From Pseudomonas cannabina (GTDB lineage: Bacteria; Pseudomonadota; Gammaproteobacteria; Pseudomonadales; Pseudomonadaceae), in NCBI RefSeq assembly GCF_900100365.1, contig NZ_FNKU01000001.1, positions 4,663,501 to 4,727,500 of the forward strand: a stretch of DNA of 64,000 nucleotides, written 5' to 3'. The number at the start of each line of letters is the position of its first letter. Positions within the stretch are counted from its first letter, which is position 1. Shown here one piece after another: positions 53,064 through 61,974 of the stretch. The notes under the pieces are model-generated. The model saw only the letters and a list, made by a program, of their open reading frames with translations, was not told the DNA's origin and did not search any database. A program made the translations under genes and the position numbers.

Positions 53064-54872
53064 ATGTCCAAGAAGATCTTTGTAACCGACACCATCCTGC
53101 GTGACGCTCACCAATCGTTGCTGGCGACCCGCATGCGCACCGAAGACATGCTGCCGATCTGCGACAAACTCGACAAGGTCGGCTACTGGTCGCTGGAGAT
53201 GTGGGGCGGCGCGACGTTCGACGCCTGTGTGCGTTTTCTCAAGGAGGACCCGTGGGAGCGTCTGCGCCAGCTGCGTGCGGCATTGCCCAACACCCGTTTG
53301 CAGATGCTGCTGCGCGGGCAGAACCTGCTGGGCTATCGGCATTACAGCGATGACGTGGTCAAAGCGTTTGTGGCCAAGGCGGCGGTCAACGGCATCGACG
53401 TGTTCCGGATTTTCGATGCGATGAACGATGTGCGTAACCTGCGGGTTGCCATCGAGGCGGTCAAAGCGGCTGGCAAGCATGCGCAGGGCACCATCGCGTA
53501 CACCACCAGCCCGGTGCACACCATCGAAGCATTCGTCGCGCAGGCCCGGCAAATGGAAGCCATGGGGTGTGACTCGGTGGCAATCAAGGATATGGCCGGT
53601 CTGCTGACGCCCTATGCCACTGGCGAGCTGGTCAAGGCGCTGAAAGCCGAGCAGTCGCTGCCGGTGTTCATTCACTCGCATGACACGGCCGGTCTGGCCG
53701 CGATGTGTCAGCTCAAGGCGATTGAAAGCGGCGCGGATCATATCGACACGGCGATCTCCAGTTTCGCCTGGGGCACCAGCCATCCGGGCACCGAGTCGAT
53801 GGTCGCGGCGCTGAAGGGTAGCGAGTTCGATACCGGCCTGGATCTGGAACTGTTGCAGGAAATCGGTTTGTACTTCTACGCAGTGCGTAAGAAATATCAC
53901 CAGTTCGAGAGCGAATTCACCGCTGTCGATACCCGCGTGCAGGTCAATCAAGTGCCGGGCGGGATGATTTCCAACCTCGCCAATCAGCTCAAGGAGCAGG
54001 GCGCGCTCAATCGCATGAGCGAAGTGCTGGAGGAAATTCCGCGCGTGCGCAAAGACCTGGGGTATCCACCGCTGGTGACGCCGACCTCGCAGATCGTTGG
54101 TACTCAGGCGTTCTTCAATGTGTTGGCGGGTGAGCGCTACAAGACCATCACCAACGAAGTGAAGCTTTATCTGCAAGGCGGGTACGGCAAGGCGCCGGGG
54201 CAGGTCGATGAAACGCTGCGTCGTCAGGCGATTGGTAACGAAGAACTGATCGATGTTCGTCCTGCTGACCTGCTACGGCCGGAGATGACCAAGCTGCGCG
54301 CCGATATTGGTGCGCTGGCCAAATCCGAAGAGGACGTGCTGACTTTTGCGATGTTCCCGGACATTGGCCGCAAGTTTCTGGAAGAGCGCGCTGCCGGTAC
54401 CCTGACGCCGGAAGTGTTGTTGCCGATCCCCGAAGCCGGAAGCGTGGCCAAGGCAGGCGGCGAGGGCGTGCCAACCGAGTTCGTTATCGATGTGCATGGC
54501 GAGACCTACCGGGTGGACATCACCGGCGTGGGCGTCAAGGCCGAGGGCAAGCGCCACTTCTACCTGACCATCGACGGCATGCCGGAAGAAGTGGTGTTCG
54601 AGCCGCTCAACGAATTTGTCGGCGGCGGTGCCAGCAAACGCAAGCAGGCCAGCGCGCCGGGCCATGTCAGCACCACCATGCCGGGTAACATCGTCGACGT
54701 GCTGGTCAAGGAAGGCGATGTGGTCAAGGCCGGGCAGGCCGTGCTGATTACCGAAGCGATGAAGATGGAAACCGAAGTCCAGGCGTCGGTGCCCGGCAAG
54801 GTTGTGGCCATCCACGTCGCCAAGGGCGACCGCGTCAATCCGGGCGAGATACTGGTCGAGATCGACGGCTGA
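53064..54872 (+). CDS. pycB: Pyruvate carboxylase subunit B (carboxyltransferase + biotinyl domain)
   Basis: This 602-residue protein begins with a DRE-TIM barrel carboxyltransferase (VTDTILRDAHQSLLATRMRT, with VFIHSHDTAG supplying metal-binding His near 200). It ends with a biotinyl domain whose EAMKMET carries biotin on K567. An Ala/Pro-containing linker (about 455-525) separates them. It moves CO2 from biotin to pyruvate. The same layout occurs in oxaloacetate decarboxylase alpha (OadA), but no OadB or OadG genes are present, so the anaplerotic enzyme is favoured. Confidence 0.93.
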   Translation: MSKKIFVTDTILRDAHQSLLATRMRTEDMLPICDKLDKVGYWSLEMWGGATFDACVRFLKEDPWERLRQLRAALPNTRLQMLLRGQNLLGYRHYSDDVVKAFVAKAAVNGIDVFRIFDAMNDVRNLRVAIEAVKAAGKHAQGTIAYTTSPVHTIEAFVAQARQMEAMGCDSVAIKDMAGLLTPYATGELVKALKAEQSLPVFIHSHDTAGLAAMCQLKAIESGADHIDTAISSFAWGTSHPGTESMVAALKGSEFDTGLDLELLQEIGLYFYAVRKKYHQFESEFTAVDTRVQVNQVPGGMISNLANQLKEQGALNRMSEVLEEIPRVRKDLGYPPLVTPTSQIVGTQAFFNVLAGERYKTITNEVKLYLQGGYGKAPGQVDETLRRQAIGNEELIDVRPADLLRPEMTKLRADIGALAKSEEDVLTFAMFPDIGRKFLEERAAGTLTPEVLLPIPEAGSVAKAGGEGVPTEFVIDVHGETYRVDITGVGVKAEGKRHFYLTIDGMPEEVVFEPLNEFVGGGASKRKQASAPGHVSTTMPGNIVDVLVKEGDVVKAGQAVLITEAMKMETEVQASVPGKVVAIHVAKGDRVNPGEILVEIDG

Positions 54873-54904
54873 TCAGGCGTTTACAACATTCAACTGTTTA
54901 CCTC

Positions 54905-54933
54905 GGGGAAGCACTGGTGGCTTCCCTTTTTTT
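54905..54933 (+). terminator. Rho-independent terminator of pycAB
   Basis: A GGGAAGC/GCTTCCC stem is followed by seven T residues, about 30 bases past the pycB stop. Confidence 0.93.
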
Positions 54934-55026
54934 ATTTTGCAGGCGGGTTCAGTCGTAACGACTCTCGTTCCTCACGCTGCAATGGGCATTTCTGGACGCG
55001 CTGCGTCACACGATAGTTGAAATAAG

Positions 55027-55181
55027 GGCTTCTGCCCGGAGGGCGTGGGAGCGGACTTGTCCGCGAAGGGTTGCGAGGCGACCCCAAAACGAGTCGCCTC
55101 GGCTGTGTCTGGTGCACCGCGGCGACAGGTTTTGCTGCCGGTTCCCGGCAGATCGCGGACAAGTCCGCTCCCACACAAGCC
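55027..55181. repeat. Composite REP-type repeat, copy 2 (inverted relative to copy 1)
   Basis: The element opens GCTTCTGCCCGGAGGGCG, then GTGGGAGCGGACTTGTCC, and closes GCGGACAAGTCCGCTCCCAC, so its ends are inverted REP units. The internal GGTTTTGCTGCCGGTTCC matches the copy at 45531-45683 in reverse orientation. The arrangement is REPIN/BIME-like. Confidence 0.82.
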
Positions 55182-55194
55182 AAGTGGTGTTCCT

Positions 55195-55863
55195 TCATCG
55201 AAACGCTTCAAGCCCTTTGATCTGCTGCCCATCCGCGAAGTTATCCACAGCCAGCCAGCGTTCAAACGCCTTGCGCAATTCAGGCCATTCGCTGTCGAGC
55301 ATCGAGTACCACGCGGTGTCTCTGCTCTGGCCCTTGACCACCATATGCTGGCGGAAGGTGCCTTCGTAGCTGAAACCGAATCGCTCGGCAGCGCGTTTCG
55401 AGCGGGTGTTGTTGGCGTTGCATTTCCATTCCAGGCGGCGATAGCCCAGTGCGAAGGCTTCTTTCGCCAGCAGGTAAATGGCTTCTGTGCCTTTAGGCGT
55501 GCGTTGCATGGCGGCGCTGAATGTCACGTGGCCAATCTCGATCCGGCCATGGGCCGCGACGATCGACATCAGGCTGATGACGCCTTCGGCGTTGCCGGTC
55601 TGTTGATCGACGACTGTGTAAAACCAAGGGTCGGAGGCGGCTTGATGCCCGGTCAGCCACGCATCGAACGCGCTACGTTCGATAAAAGGGCCGTAAGGCA
55701 GATAATTCCAGAGCTTCGGATCAGCATTCGGGCCCTGAAGCACAGCCCACAAATCATCGGCGTGACGCGCGGCATCCAGTTTTTCCAGACGAATGAAGCG
55801 ACCGGTCAGTGTGGTGGTTGTCGGCAATGTGGCGGCTTGCCAGTCCAGCAGAGTGTCAGACAT
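55195..55863 (-). CDS. GNAT acetyltransferase (RimJ/RimL-like)
   Basis: The 222-residue enzyme has an Acetyltransf_3 (RimL-type) fold, with the acetyl-CoA pyrophosphate loop as MQRTPKGTEAIYLLAKEAF (about 119-137) and the downstream RLEWKCNANNTRSKRAAERFGFSYEG region. The family acetylates protein N-termini or small-molecule amines. A second GNAT gene lies 15 bases upstream on the same strand and a PaiB-like gene beyond that, forming a likely operon. Confidence 0.88.
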   Translation of the reverse strand: MSDTLLDWQAATLPTTTTLTGRFIRLEKLDAARHADDLWAVLQGPNADPKLWNYLPYGPFIERSAFDAWLTGHQAASDPWFYTVVDQQTGNAEGVISLMSIVAAHGRIEIGHVTFSAAMQRTPKGTEAIYLLAKEAFALGYRRLEWKCNANNTRSKRAAERFGFSYEGTFRQHMVVKGQSRDTAWYSMLDSEWPELRKAFERWLAVDNFADGQQIKGLEAFR

Positions 55864-55878
55864 GCATTACTTCCTGTT

Positions 55879-56325
55879 TCAGAGCGCTTTACGAAATTGG
55901 ATGAGGCCCGGTCGCTCGGCAATCCGCTCGTAAAGCTGAATGGCGGTGGCGTTGGTTTCATGCGTCAGCCAATGCACTTTGTCGCAGCCATCAGCCTTGG
56001 CAGCGGCGTAGACAAATTCGATCAGTTGGCGGCCGATACCGGTCCCGCGTTGCTCGGGGTCGACGATCAGGTCTTGCAGGTAACAGGCATTGTTGATGCT
56101 CCAGTTCGAGCGATGGTAAATGAAGTTCACCATGCCCACCGCTTTGCCATCCCGCCAGGCGAGCGCCGAATGAGTCGGCTCGTTCGGGTCGATCAGGCGT
56201 TGCCAGGTCATTTCACTCACGCCTGCGGCCAGTTCGGTCTTGTAGAAATCAAGGTAGGCCAGCCATAGCGGTAACCAGGCGTGCTGGTCGTCGGCAGTGA
56301 CGGGGCGGATGTCGGCACAAGTCAT
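55879..56325 (-). CDS. GNAT acetyltransferase
   Basis: This 148-residue single-domain GNAT has acetyl-CoA motif A, LQDLIVDPEQRGTGIGRQLI (about 83-102), with the QRGTGIG loop. It is of the size of diamine or aminoglycoside acetyltransferases. Its substrate is unknown. Spacing of 12-15 bases to the genes on either side indicates co-transcription with the PaiB-like protein, echoing the paiA-paiB pairing of Bacillus. Confidence 0.88.
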   Translation of the reverse strand: MTCADIRPVTADDQHAWLPLWLAYLDFYKTELAAGVSEMTWQRLIDPNEPTHSALAWRDGKAVGMVNFIYHRSNWSINNACYLQDLIVDPEQRGTGIGRQLIEFVYAAAKADGCDKVHWLTHETNATAIQLYERIAERPGLIQFRKAL

Positions 56326-56337
56326 GAAATTCTCCCT

Positions 56338-56961
56338 TCAGCTCATCAAGCGAGCAATTTGCTGGTCATTCAACTCCGCGCTGGCAGCGAGGCCATCGCG
56401 CACCCCGGCGATGTCCCGGGCATCGCGGTTCTGGCTGAGTTTGCGTTTGCCTTGCAGGCGTTGCACGGGCAGGGCAAACCCGACAATCGCGCCCAGCATG
56501 CTGGCGATGTAATCCGCAGGTGCATCGTTGATGGACCACGGCTGAGCGCGGCCCGACTCGTGCCGATCTGTCAGCTCGCCGACCAGGCGGTGCAATCGCT
56601 CTGGGTCAGTAAAGCATTCAGCGTCGCCATAGGCATGCACGGCCAGGTAATTCCAGGTGGGCACGACCTTGCCGTGCTCCGCCTTGCTCGGGTAGTAAGC
56701 GGGGCTTATGTAAGTATCGGCGCCGGGAAAGATCACCATGGCCTCGACGCCCGCGTTCAACTGCTGCACCTGCGGATTGGCCTTGGCCAGGTGCCCGTAC
56801 AACGTGCCAAACGCGCCTTGATCAGGGCGCAATAGCAGCGGCAGATGAGTCGCCTGCAGACCGTCTTCGCCATGGGTGACCAGAATGGCCAGCCGTGTCT
56901 GCTCGATTTGCTCGTGCAGGCGAGGGGTGTCGTTGTCTTTGAAGGCGGCGGGCGTGTACAT
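56338..56961 (-). CDS. PaiB-like FMN-binding negative transcriptional regulator
   Basis: Taken from the ATG at 56961 (MYTPAAFKDNDTPRLHEQIE), the protein has 207 residues; the longer frame runs into the divergent gene. It matches the FMN-binding_2/PaiB family through LYGHLAKANPQ, FPGADTYISPAYYPSK and VPTWNYLAVHAYG. Despite the name, the fold is a flavin-binding split barrel and DNA binding is doubtful. It leads a three-gene set with two acetyltransferases and is divergent from a MocR regulator. Confidence 0.9.
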   Translation of the reverse strand: MYTPAAFKDNDTPRLHEQIEQTRLAILVTHGEDGLQATHLPLLLRPDQGAFGTLYGHLAKANPQVQQLNAGVEAMVIFPGADTYISPAYYPSKAEHGKVVPTWNYLAVHAYGDAECFTDPERLHRLVGELTDRHESGRAQPWSINDAPADYIASMLGAIVGFALPVQRLQGKRKLSQNRDARDIAGVRDGLAASAELNDQQIARLMS

Positions 56962-56998
56962 GGCGGTTTCCCTGAGTGAGTGACGAAAGCCTAAGCGG

Positions 56999-57048
56999 TC
57001 CATTGGTCTGTTGTAAGATCCATTTCTGACAGATTCCGTAGGACCAAT
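56999..57048. promoter_or_regulatory. Candidate MocR operator: direct repeats in the divergent promoter
   Basis: TCCATT occurs at 56999 and 57019, exactly 20 bases apart, each followed by a TCTG. ATTGGTC (57002) and GACCAAT (57042) add an inverted pair. Paired direct repeats two helical turns apart are typical of MocR/PdxR binding. Confidence 0.45.
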
Positions 57049-57051
57049 AGC

Positions 57052-58610
57052 ATGTCCACCGACCTCTCCGCGTTTCCGTCCACGCTCACCGGTATTGAAC
57101 TGGACCCGCGTCACGGGTTGAGCAAGCAGCTTTACCAGATTCTGCGCCAGCAGATTCTCGACGGCAGTCTGGGCGGGGGAATTCGGCTGCCGGCCAGTCG
57201 GGATCTAGCCCGATCATTGGGGATATCCCGCAACAGCGTGATGCGTGCCTACGAGCAGCTGTACGCCGAAGGCTTCGTCGAGGGGCGGATCGGCGATGGC
57301 ACTTATGTCGTACAGCTTTCCGGCGCTGGTGCCAGGCTTCGGCCTGCTGCTAGCGAAAAACTATCCACCAAGTTACCCACAGCTTTGCACACAGGGTTAT
57401 GCACAGCTTTGTCCACAGATACGGCCGAAATCCCCTTGAAGTCGTCCGTTGGAGTTATCCACAGCCCGACGCTGAAATTGCTCGAGAAGCATCATTTACA
57501 AGCGCCACCGAGTGACGCCCCCAAGGCCTTCCGGGTAGGCGTTCCGGCATTCGATCTTTTTCCATTCGCCTTATGGGGCAAGCTGTATGCGGCTTTTTGG
57601 CGCAAGCCCGATCTCGGTCAGCTGGGTTATGGCGCTGCGGCGGGAGAATGGCGCTTGCGAGAGCTGATCGCGGTTTATCTTCGTTCAGCGCGGGGTCTGC
57701 ACTGTACGGCTGAGCAAATTGTGATCACCAATGGTGCGCAGCATGCAATCAGCCTTTGTGCACAGTTGCTGTTGACGCCGGGCCAGGGCGTTGCGCTCGA
57801 GAATCCAGGCTATCGCGCTGCCGGGCATGCGTTCGCAATGGCGGGCGGCCGGTTGCAGGGGATCGCGGTGGACAGCGAGGGCATGCGCTGTGTCGATCTG
57901 GAGCAGGCCGATTGCCAACTGGCGTATGTCACACCTTCGCATCAGTACCCGACCGGGGCGGTGATGAGCCTGGCGCGGCGCCTGGAATTGCTGGCCTGGG
58001 CGCGGAAACATCAAGGCTGGATCATCGAAGACGATTACGACGGCGAGTACCGCTACAGCGGCTCGCCGCTGGCACCTCTGGCCGCGCTCGATCAGGACGG
58101 TCGCGTGGTTTACATCGGCACGTTCGGCAAGATCGCCTTTCCTGGCGCCTCGGCTATATGGTGTTGCCGAACGCGTTGGTGCAGCCGTTCAGCCAGCGTA
58201 AGGCGGTCGACATCCGCCACACGGAAATCGGTGTGCAGGCGGTTATGGCGCAGTTTATCGCTCTGGGGCATTTTCAGCGGCATATCCGCCGCATGCGGCG
58301 TGCAGCCCAGAGCCGCCGGAATGCGCTGTACGCGGGCTGGCCCGAGGGTATTCCAGGCTGTGCGGTAATGCCCAAAGGCGTCGCGGGGCTGCATGTGGTC
58401 GTCAAGGTCGACAGCGTGGCACGTGAGGCCGAGCTGATTGCCAAAGCCAGAAGCGTGGGTGTCGAAATGAACGCGCTGAGTGATTACTGGCTGCCCGATT
58501 CCAGCGAGCCTGTGGATAACCGTGCCGGGCTGGTGCTGGGATTTGCCGCCGTGCCGGAGGCAACCATTGCAGATGCGCTGAACAGGCTGCGCGAGGCTTG
58601 GTCGGAGTAG
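57052..58610 (+). pseudogene. Frameshifted MocR/PdxR-family regulator (GntR + aminotransferase)
   Basis: The start encodes a winged helix (RLPASRDLARSLGISRNSVM, about 43-62), then a linker and a class I aminotransferase-like domain with VITNGAQHAI, EDDYDGEYRY and YIGTFGK (PLP Lys). At about 58148 the frame fails: PGASAIWC replaces the expected PGLRLGYMV, and the rest of the protein (YMVLPNALVQPFSQRKAVDI to the end) continues in another frame to 58610. CCTGGCGCCTCGG looks like a 4-base loss from CCTGGCCTGCGCCTCGG. The intact gene would be about 520 codons. The divergent paiB-acetyltransferase operon was its likely target. Confidence 0.85.
57361..57463 (+). repeat. 12-bp tandem array resembling DnaA boxes, inside the mocR linker
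   Basis: Five units of exactly 12 bases (57361, 57373, 57385, 57397, 57409) begin with CTATCCACC, TTACCCACA, TTGCACACA, TTATGCACA and TTGTCCACA. A sixth, TTATCCACA, is at 57455. The consensus is the DnaA box TTATNCACA, all in one orientation. In protein the array reads L-x-T-x five times (residues 104-123). Confidence 0.7.
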
Positions 58611-58662
58611 TCGGTCGGCACGCGTATAATCGGCTTTTTGGCTACCTGTCTTCGAGAGACCT

Positions 58663-59874
58663 ATGAACACTTCTCTGTCTGCAACACCCGGACGCAAGTT
58701 CGGCGCGCCACTGGCTGCGCTGTTTCTGCTGTTGATGGGCGCACAGTTTCTGCTGCTCAGCGTTGGGATTCGCCAAGTGATGCTGTGGATCGTCGGCGCA
58801 GCGCTGGGTGTGACGCTGTATCACGCCGCGTTCGGCTTCACCTCGGCGTGGCGAGTGTTCATTCGTGAACGACGCGGCGCGGGCTTGCGGGCGCAAATGG
58901 TCATGCTGGCGGTGGCGGTCGTACTGTTTTTCCCGGCACTGGGGGCGGGCACGCTGTTTGGTCAACCGGTGACCGGGCTGGTCGCACCGGTCGGCATTTC
59001 GGTGGTCGTCGGCGCGTTCATCTTCGGCATCGGCATGCAACTGGGAGGTGGTTGTGCGTCGGGCACACTGTTCACTGCCGGTGGCGGTAATGCACGGATG
59101 CTGGTCACGCTGCTGTTTTTCATCCTCGGCTCGCTGATCGCCACGCACCACGTGGACTGGTGGTTTGCGCTGCCTGCGTTTGCGCCCGTTTCAGTGGTCA
59201 AGAGCTTCGGCGTGTTGCCTGCATTGATCGTGAACCTGGCGCTGTTTGCCTTGATTGCGTTGATCACCGTCAAGCTGGAAAAACGTCGTCATGGCCAGCT
59301 TGAAGCGCCGGTGAGCTCCGAGCATCGCGGCCTGCGCCGGGTGCTGCGCGGGCCGTGGGTGTTGGTCTGGGGCGCGGTGGCGCTGGCGGTGCTGAACTAC
59401 GCGACGCTGGCGCTGGCCGGACGGCCGTGGGGCATCACCTCGGCGTTCGCTCTGTGGGGCGCGAAAGCGGCGAGCAGCCTGGGTGTCGACGTCGGCAGCT
59501 GGGTGTTCTGGCAGAGCGCCGCGAATGCCAAGGCGCTGGCGGCACCGGTGTGGCAAGACATCACCAGCGTGATGGACATCGGTATCATGCTCGGTGCCTT
59601 GTTGGCGGCAGGATTGGCTGGACGTTTCGCGCCGAGTCTGGATATCCCGACGCGTTCGCTGGTGGCTGCGGTCATCGGTGGTCTGCTGTTGGGTTACGGC
59701 TCGCGACTGGCTTACGGCTGCAACATCGGCGCGTATTTCAGCGGGATCGCCTCCGGCAGTCTGCACGGCTGGCTGTGGCTGGTCGCGGCGTACATAGGCA
59801 ACGTGGTCGGCGTCAGGCTGCGTCCGATATTCTTTACCGGCGAGCGCCCGCAAGTGGCGTTGAGCAGCTGCTGA
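58663..59874 (+). CDS. YeeE/YedE (TsuA-like) sulfur-compound transporter
   Basis: This 403-residue membrane protein has about 11-13 helices. It contains the two inverted YeeE signature loops, QLGGGCASGTLF (about 127-138) and YGSRLAYGCNIGAYFSGI (about 345-362), whose cysteines relay thiosulfate in TsuA. A thiosulfate or related sulfur substrate is therefore likely. No tusA-like gene is adjacent. GAGA precedes the ATG. It is upstream of a bestrophin-like gene with no visible functional link. Confidence 0.88.
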   Translation: MNTSLSATPGRKFGAPLAALFLLLMGAQFLLLSVGIRQVMLWIVGAALGVTLYHAAFGFTSAWRVFIRERRGAGLRAQMVMLAVAVVLFFPALGAGTLFGQPVTGLVAPVGISVVVGAFIFGIGMQLGGGCASGTLFTAGGGNARMLVTLLFFILGSLIATHHVDWWFALPAFAPVSVVKSFGVLPALIVNLALFALIALITVKLEKRRHGQLEAPVSSEHRGLRRVLRGPWVLVWGAVALAVLNYATLALAGRPWGITSAFALWGAKAASSLGVDVGSWVFWQSAANAKALAAPVWQDITSVMDIGIMLGALLAAGLAGRFAPSLDIPTRSLVAAVIGGLLLGYGSRLAYGCNIGAYFSGIASGSLHGWLWLVAAYIGNVVGVRLRPIFFTGERPQVALSSC

Positions 59875-59991
59875 AAGCGTCGAAACCCCCGAGATTAAGC
59901 GGTCGTCTGCGAACCATCTGCCGCATTGGCATTCAAAGCCTGTGCAGTAGCGTCCGCATGCGGTTCGCTTATTCATCCGAGGGGTATTCCT

Positions 59992-60879
59992 TTGCAGCAG
60001 ACGATCATTTCGAAAATCCGTTTTCTCGGCAAGACCATCGGTTACGTGGGTTGGTCGCTTTTCTGGTTGCTGATCTGGGACGTAATCGTCACCGTCGACT
60101 TCATGCTCTTTCTGGATCGCAAGATCAACCTGCCGTCGTTACCGCTGACATTGCTCGGTTCGGCATTGGTCGTGCTGACCAGCTTTCGCAACTCCAGTGC
60201 CTACAATCGTTGGTGGGAGGCGCGCACGTTGTGGGGCGCAATGGTCAACAGCTCACGCAGTTTCGCTCGCCAGGTACTGACGCTGGTCGAGGATGACGAC
60301 GGCATCAACCCGGTCAAAGCTGTTTTGTTGCGTCGCCACGTGGCCTACGTGAAATGCCTGTCTGCGCACTTGAAGGGCACTGAGTGCGGAGAAGAGATTC
60401 AGATGCTGATTCCTCGCGAAGAATTCGAGCGTCGTCACGACACCAACAACTTCCCTAACGACCTGCTCAACACGTCGGCGGCGCTGTTGGCCAAGGAATA
60501 CCAGGCGGGGCGTCTGGACAGCATTCGGCTGGCGCGTCTGGAATCGACCATGGTCGACATCTCCAATTGCCAGGGCGGTATGGAGCGGATTGCCAATACG
60601 CCGTTGCCTTATCCGTATGTGGCGTTCCCGAGGCTGTTCATCACGCTGTTCTGTTTGATAGTGCCGATTGGTCTGGTGGAAACCCTTGGCTGGTTCACGC
60701 CGCTGGCCTCCACCGTAGTGGGTTTCATGCTGTTGGCGATCGAGAAGATCGGCACCGATTTGCAAAGTCCGTTTCGGGCCAGCGAGCATGTGATTCAGAT
60801 GAATGCATTGTGCAACAACATCGAGCGCAATCTGGATTCGATGCTCAGGGGCGCACAGGAGGAATGCAAGGCTTCGTAA
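59992..60879 (+). CDS. Bestrophin-family anion channel
   Basis: I take the TTG at 59992 as start (LQQTIISKIRFLGKTIGYVG) because GAGGGG precedes it by six bases, giving 295 residues; the longer frame adds 22 unlikely residues. The family pattern is present: VVLTSFRNSSAYNRWWEARTLWG near 58-80, PLPYPYVAFPRLFITLFCLIVP near 205 and the C-terminal DLQSPFRASEHVIQMNALC. Bacterial bestrophins form pentameric channels. Confidence 0.88.
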   Translation: MQQTIISKIRFLGKTIGYVGWSLFWLLIWDVIVTVDFMLFLDRKINLPSLPLTLLGSALVVLTSFRNSSAYNRWWEARTLWGAMVNSSRSFARQVLTLVEDDDGINPVKAVLLRRHVAYVKCLSAHLKGTECGEEIQMLIPREEFERRHDTNNFPNDLLNTSAALLAKEYQAGRLDSIRLARLESTMVDISNCQGGMERIANTPLPYPYVAFPRLFITLFCLIVPIGLVETLGWFTPLASTVVGFMLLAIEKIGTDLQSPFRASEHVIQMNALCNNIERNLDSMLRGAQEECKAS

Positions 60880-60940
60880 GGAAAACGAGGCGTGTCGCGT
60901 GTGCGGGACGCCTCGGATAGAGCAGGGGAATTACAGTGGC

Positions 60941-61945
60941 TTAACGCAGCTCGCCACACAGGTCCAGCTCGACCAGCCGCCGGACTTCTTCCGTCGTCAG
61001 ACCGGCACCCAGCAGCGTGTGCAGTTTGCCAAGTGCCGCCTCGCGGGTCATGCCGCCACCGGAAAGCACGCCTGCACTGCGCAGGCGGCTACCGGCTTCG
61101 TACACGTCCAGCTCGACACCGCCTTCATGGCATTGAGTGATCGCGACCACGCAGACACCGCGCGCCCGGGCGTTTTCCAGGCTGGCGATAAAGTGCGGGT
61201 CATCACTCGGGCCAGTACCGCTGCCGAGGCACTCCAGCACCAGCCCTTGAATGCCGCTGGCGATCAGACCGTCGAGTTGAGCGGCGCCGATACCCGGAAA
61301 CAGGGGCAATACAGCGACCTGCGCCAGGCTTTTCGGCTGACGGTAATTCAGCGCATCGGGCAGCGATACCGCCGCGTGACCGCCACGCGAGCGTTGCAGT
61401 GGCGCAAACGGTTGACGCCCGAAACTGCGAATTTTTGCGCAGCGGACCGGGGTCATCAGCTGGCCGTGGAAATACAGCTGCACACCCGATACCAGGCCGG
61501 AGCCCAGCGCGAGCAGAGCACCGTTGACGTTTTCCCAGGCATCGCTGTCTTGCACGCCCGCGGGCAGCATCGAACCGGTGAACACCACCGGTGCGCTGAA
61601 GCCCAGCAACTGGAAGCACATGGCAGCAGCGCTGTAGGCGAGGGTGTCAGTGCCATGCAACACCAGCACGGCGTCGCAGCCATCGACATCCACCGCCTCG
61701 ATCACCGCCTCGCGCAAGCGCAGCCAGTAAGCGGGGGTCATGTTGGCGCTGTCGATCAGCGGTGACATCTCGCGAAAACGCCACTCGGGCACCACCAGTT
61801 CCGGGTGCTCGGCCAGTTGCCCGGTCATTCGCGCCTCGAAACCCGAAGCAGGCGCCAGGCCGTTGGCGCTGGCCTGCATGCCGATGGTGCCGCCGGTGTA
61901 TAGAACCATGACTCGCTGAGCGGGTTGATGTGCATCATGAGTCAT
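60941..61945 (-). CDS. ansA: L-asparaginase
   Basis: The 334-residue enzyme hydrolyses asparagine to aspartate and ammonia. Both active-site threonines are visible: YTGGTIGM (Thr near 20) and LHGTDTLAY (Thr-Asp near 99-100). There is no signal peptide, so this is the cytoplasmic type I (AnsA) form. GGAG precedes the ATG. It lies 29 bases downstream of the symporter gene, with aspartase further upstream on the same strand, so the set could feed amino-acid nitrogen into fumarate. Confidence 0.92.
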   Translation of the reverse strand: MTHDAHQPAQRVMVLYTGGTIGMQASANGLAPASGFEARMTGQLAEHPELVVPEWRFREMSPLIDSANMTPAYWLRLREAVIEAVDVDGCDAVLVLHGTDTLAYSAAAMCFQLLGFSAPVVFTGSMLPAGVQDSDAWENVNGALLALGSGLVSGVQLYFHGQLMTPVRCAKIRSFGRQPFAPLQRSRGGHAAVSLPDALNYRQPKSLAQVAVLPLFPGIGAAQLDGLIASGIQGLVLECLGSGTGPSDDPHFIASLENARARGVCVVAITQCHEGGVELDVYEAGSRLRSAGVLSGGGMTREAALGKLHTLLGAGLTTEEVRRLVELDLCGELR

Positions 61946-61974
61946 GGCTGTTCTCCGGCGTAATGTCGCGTGGG

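Noticed and set aside
53064..54872. Oxaloacetate decarboxylase alpha subunit
   Set aside because: No beta or gamma subunit genes; a biotin carboxylase gene is directly upstream, fitting pyruvate carboxylase.
55045..56268. A 407-codon plus-strand frame opposite the two GNAT genes
   Set aside because: Both GNAT proteins carry acetyl-CoA motifs; the frame also runs through a REP element.
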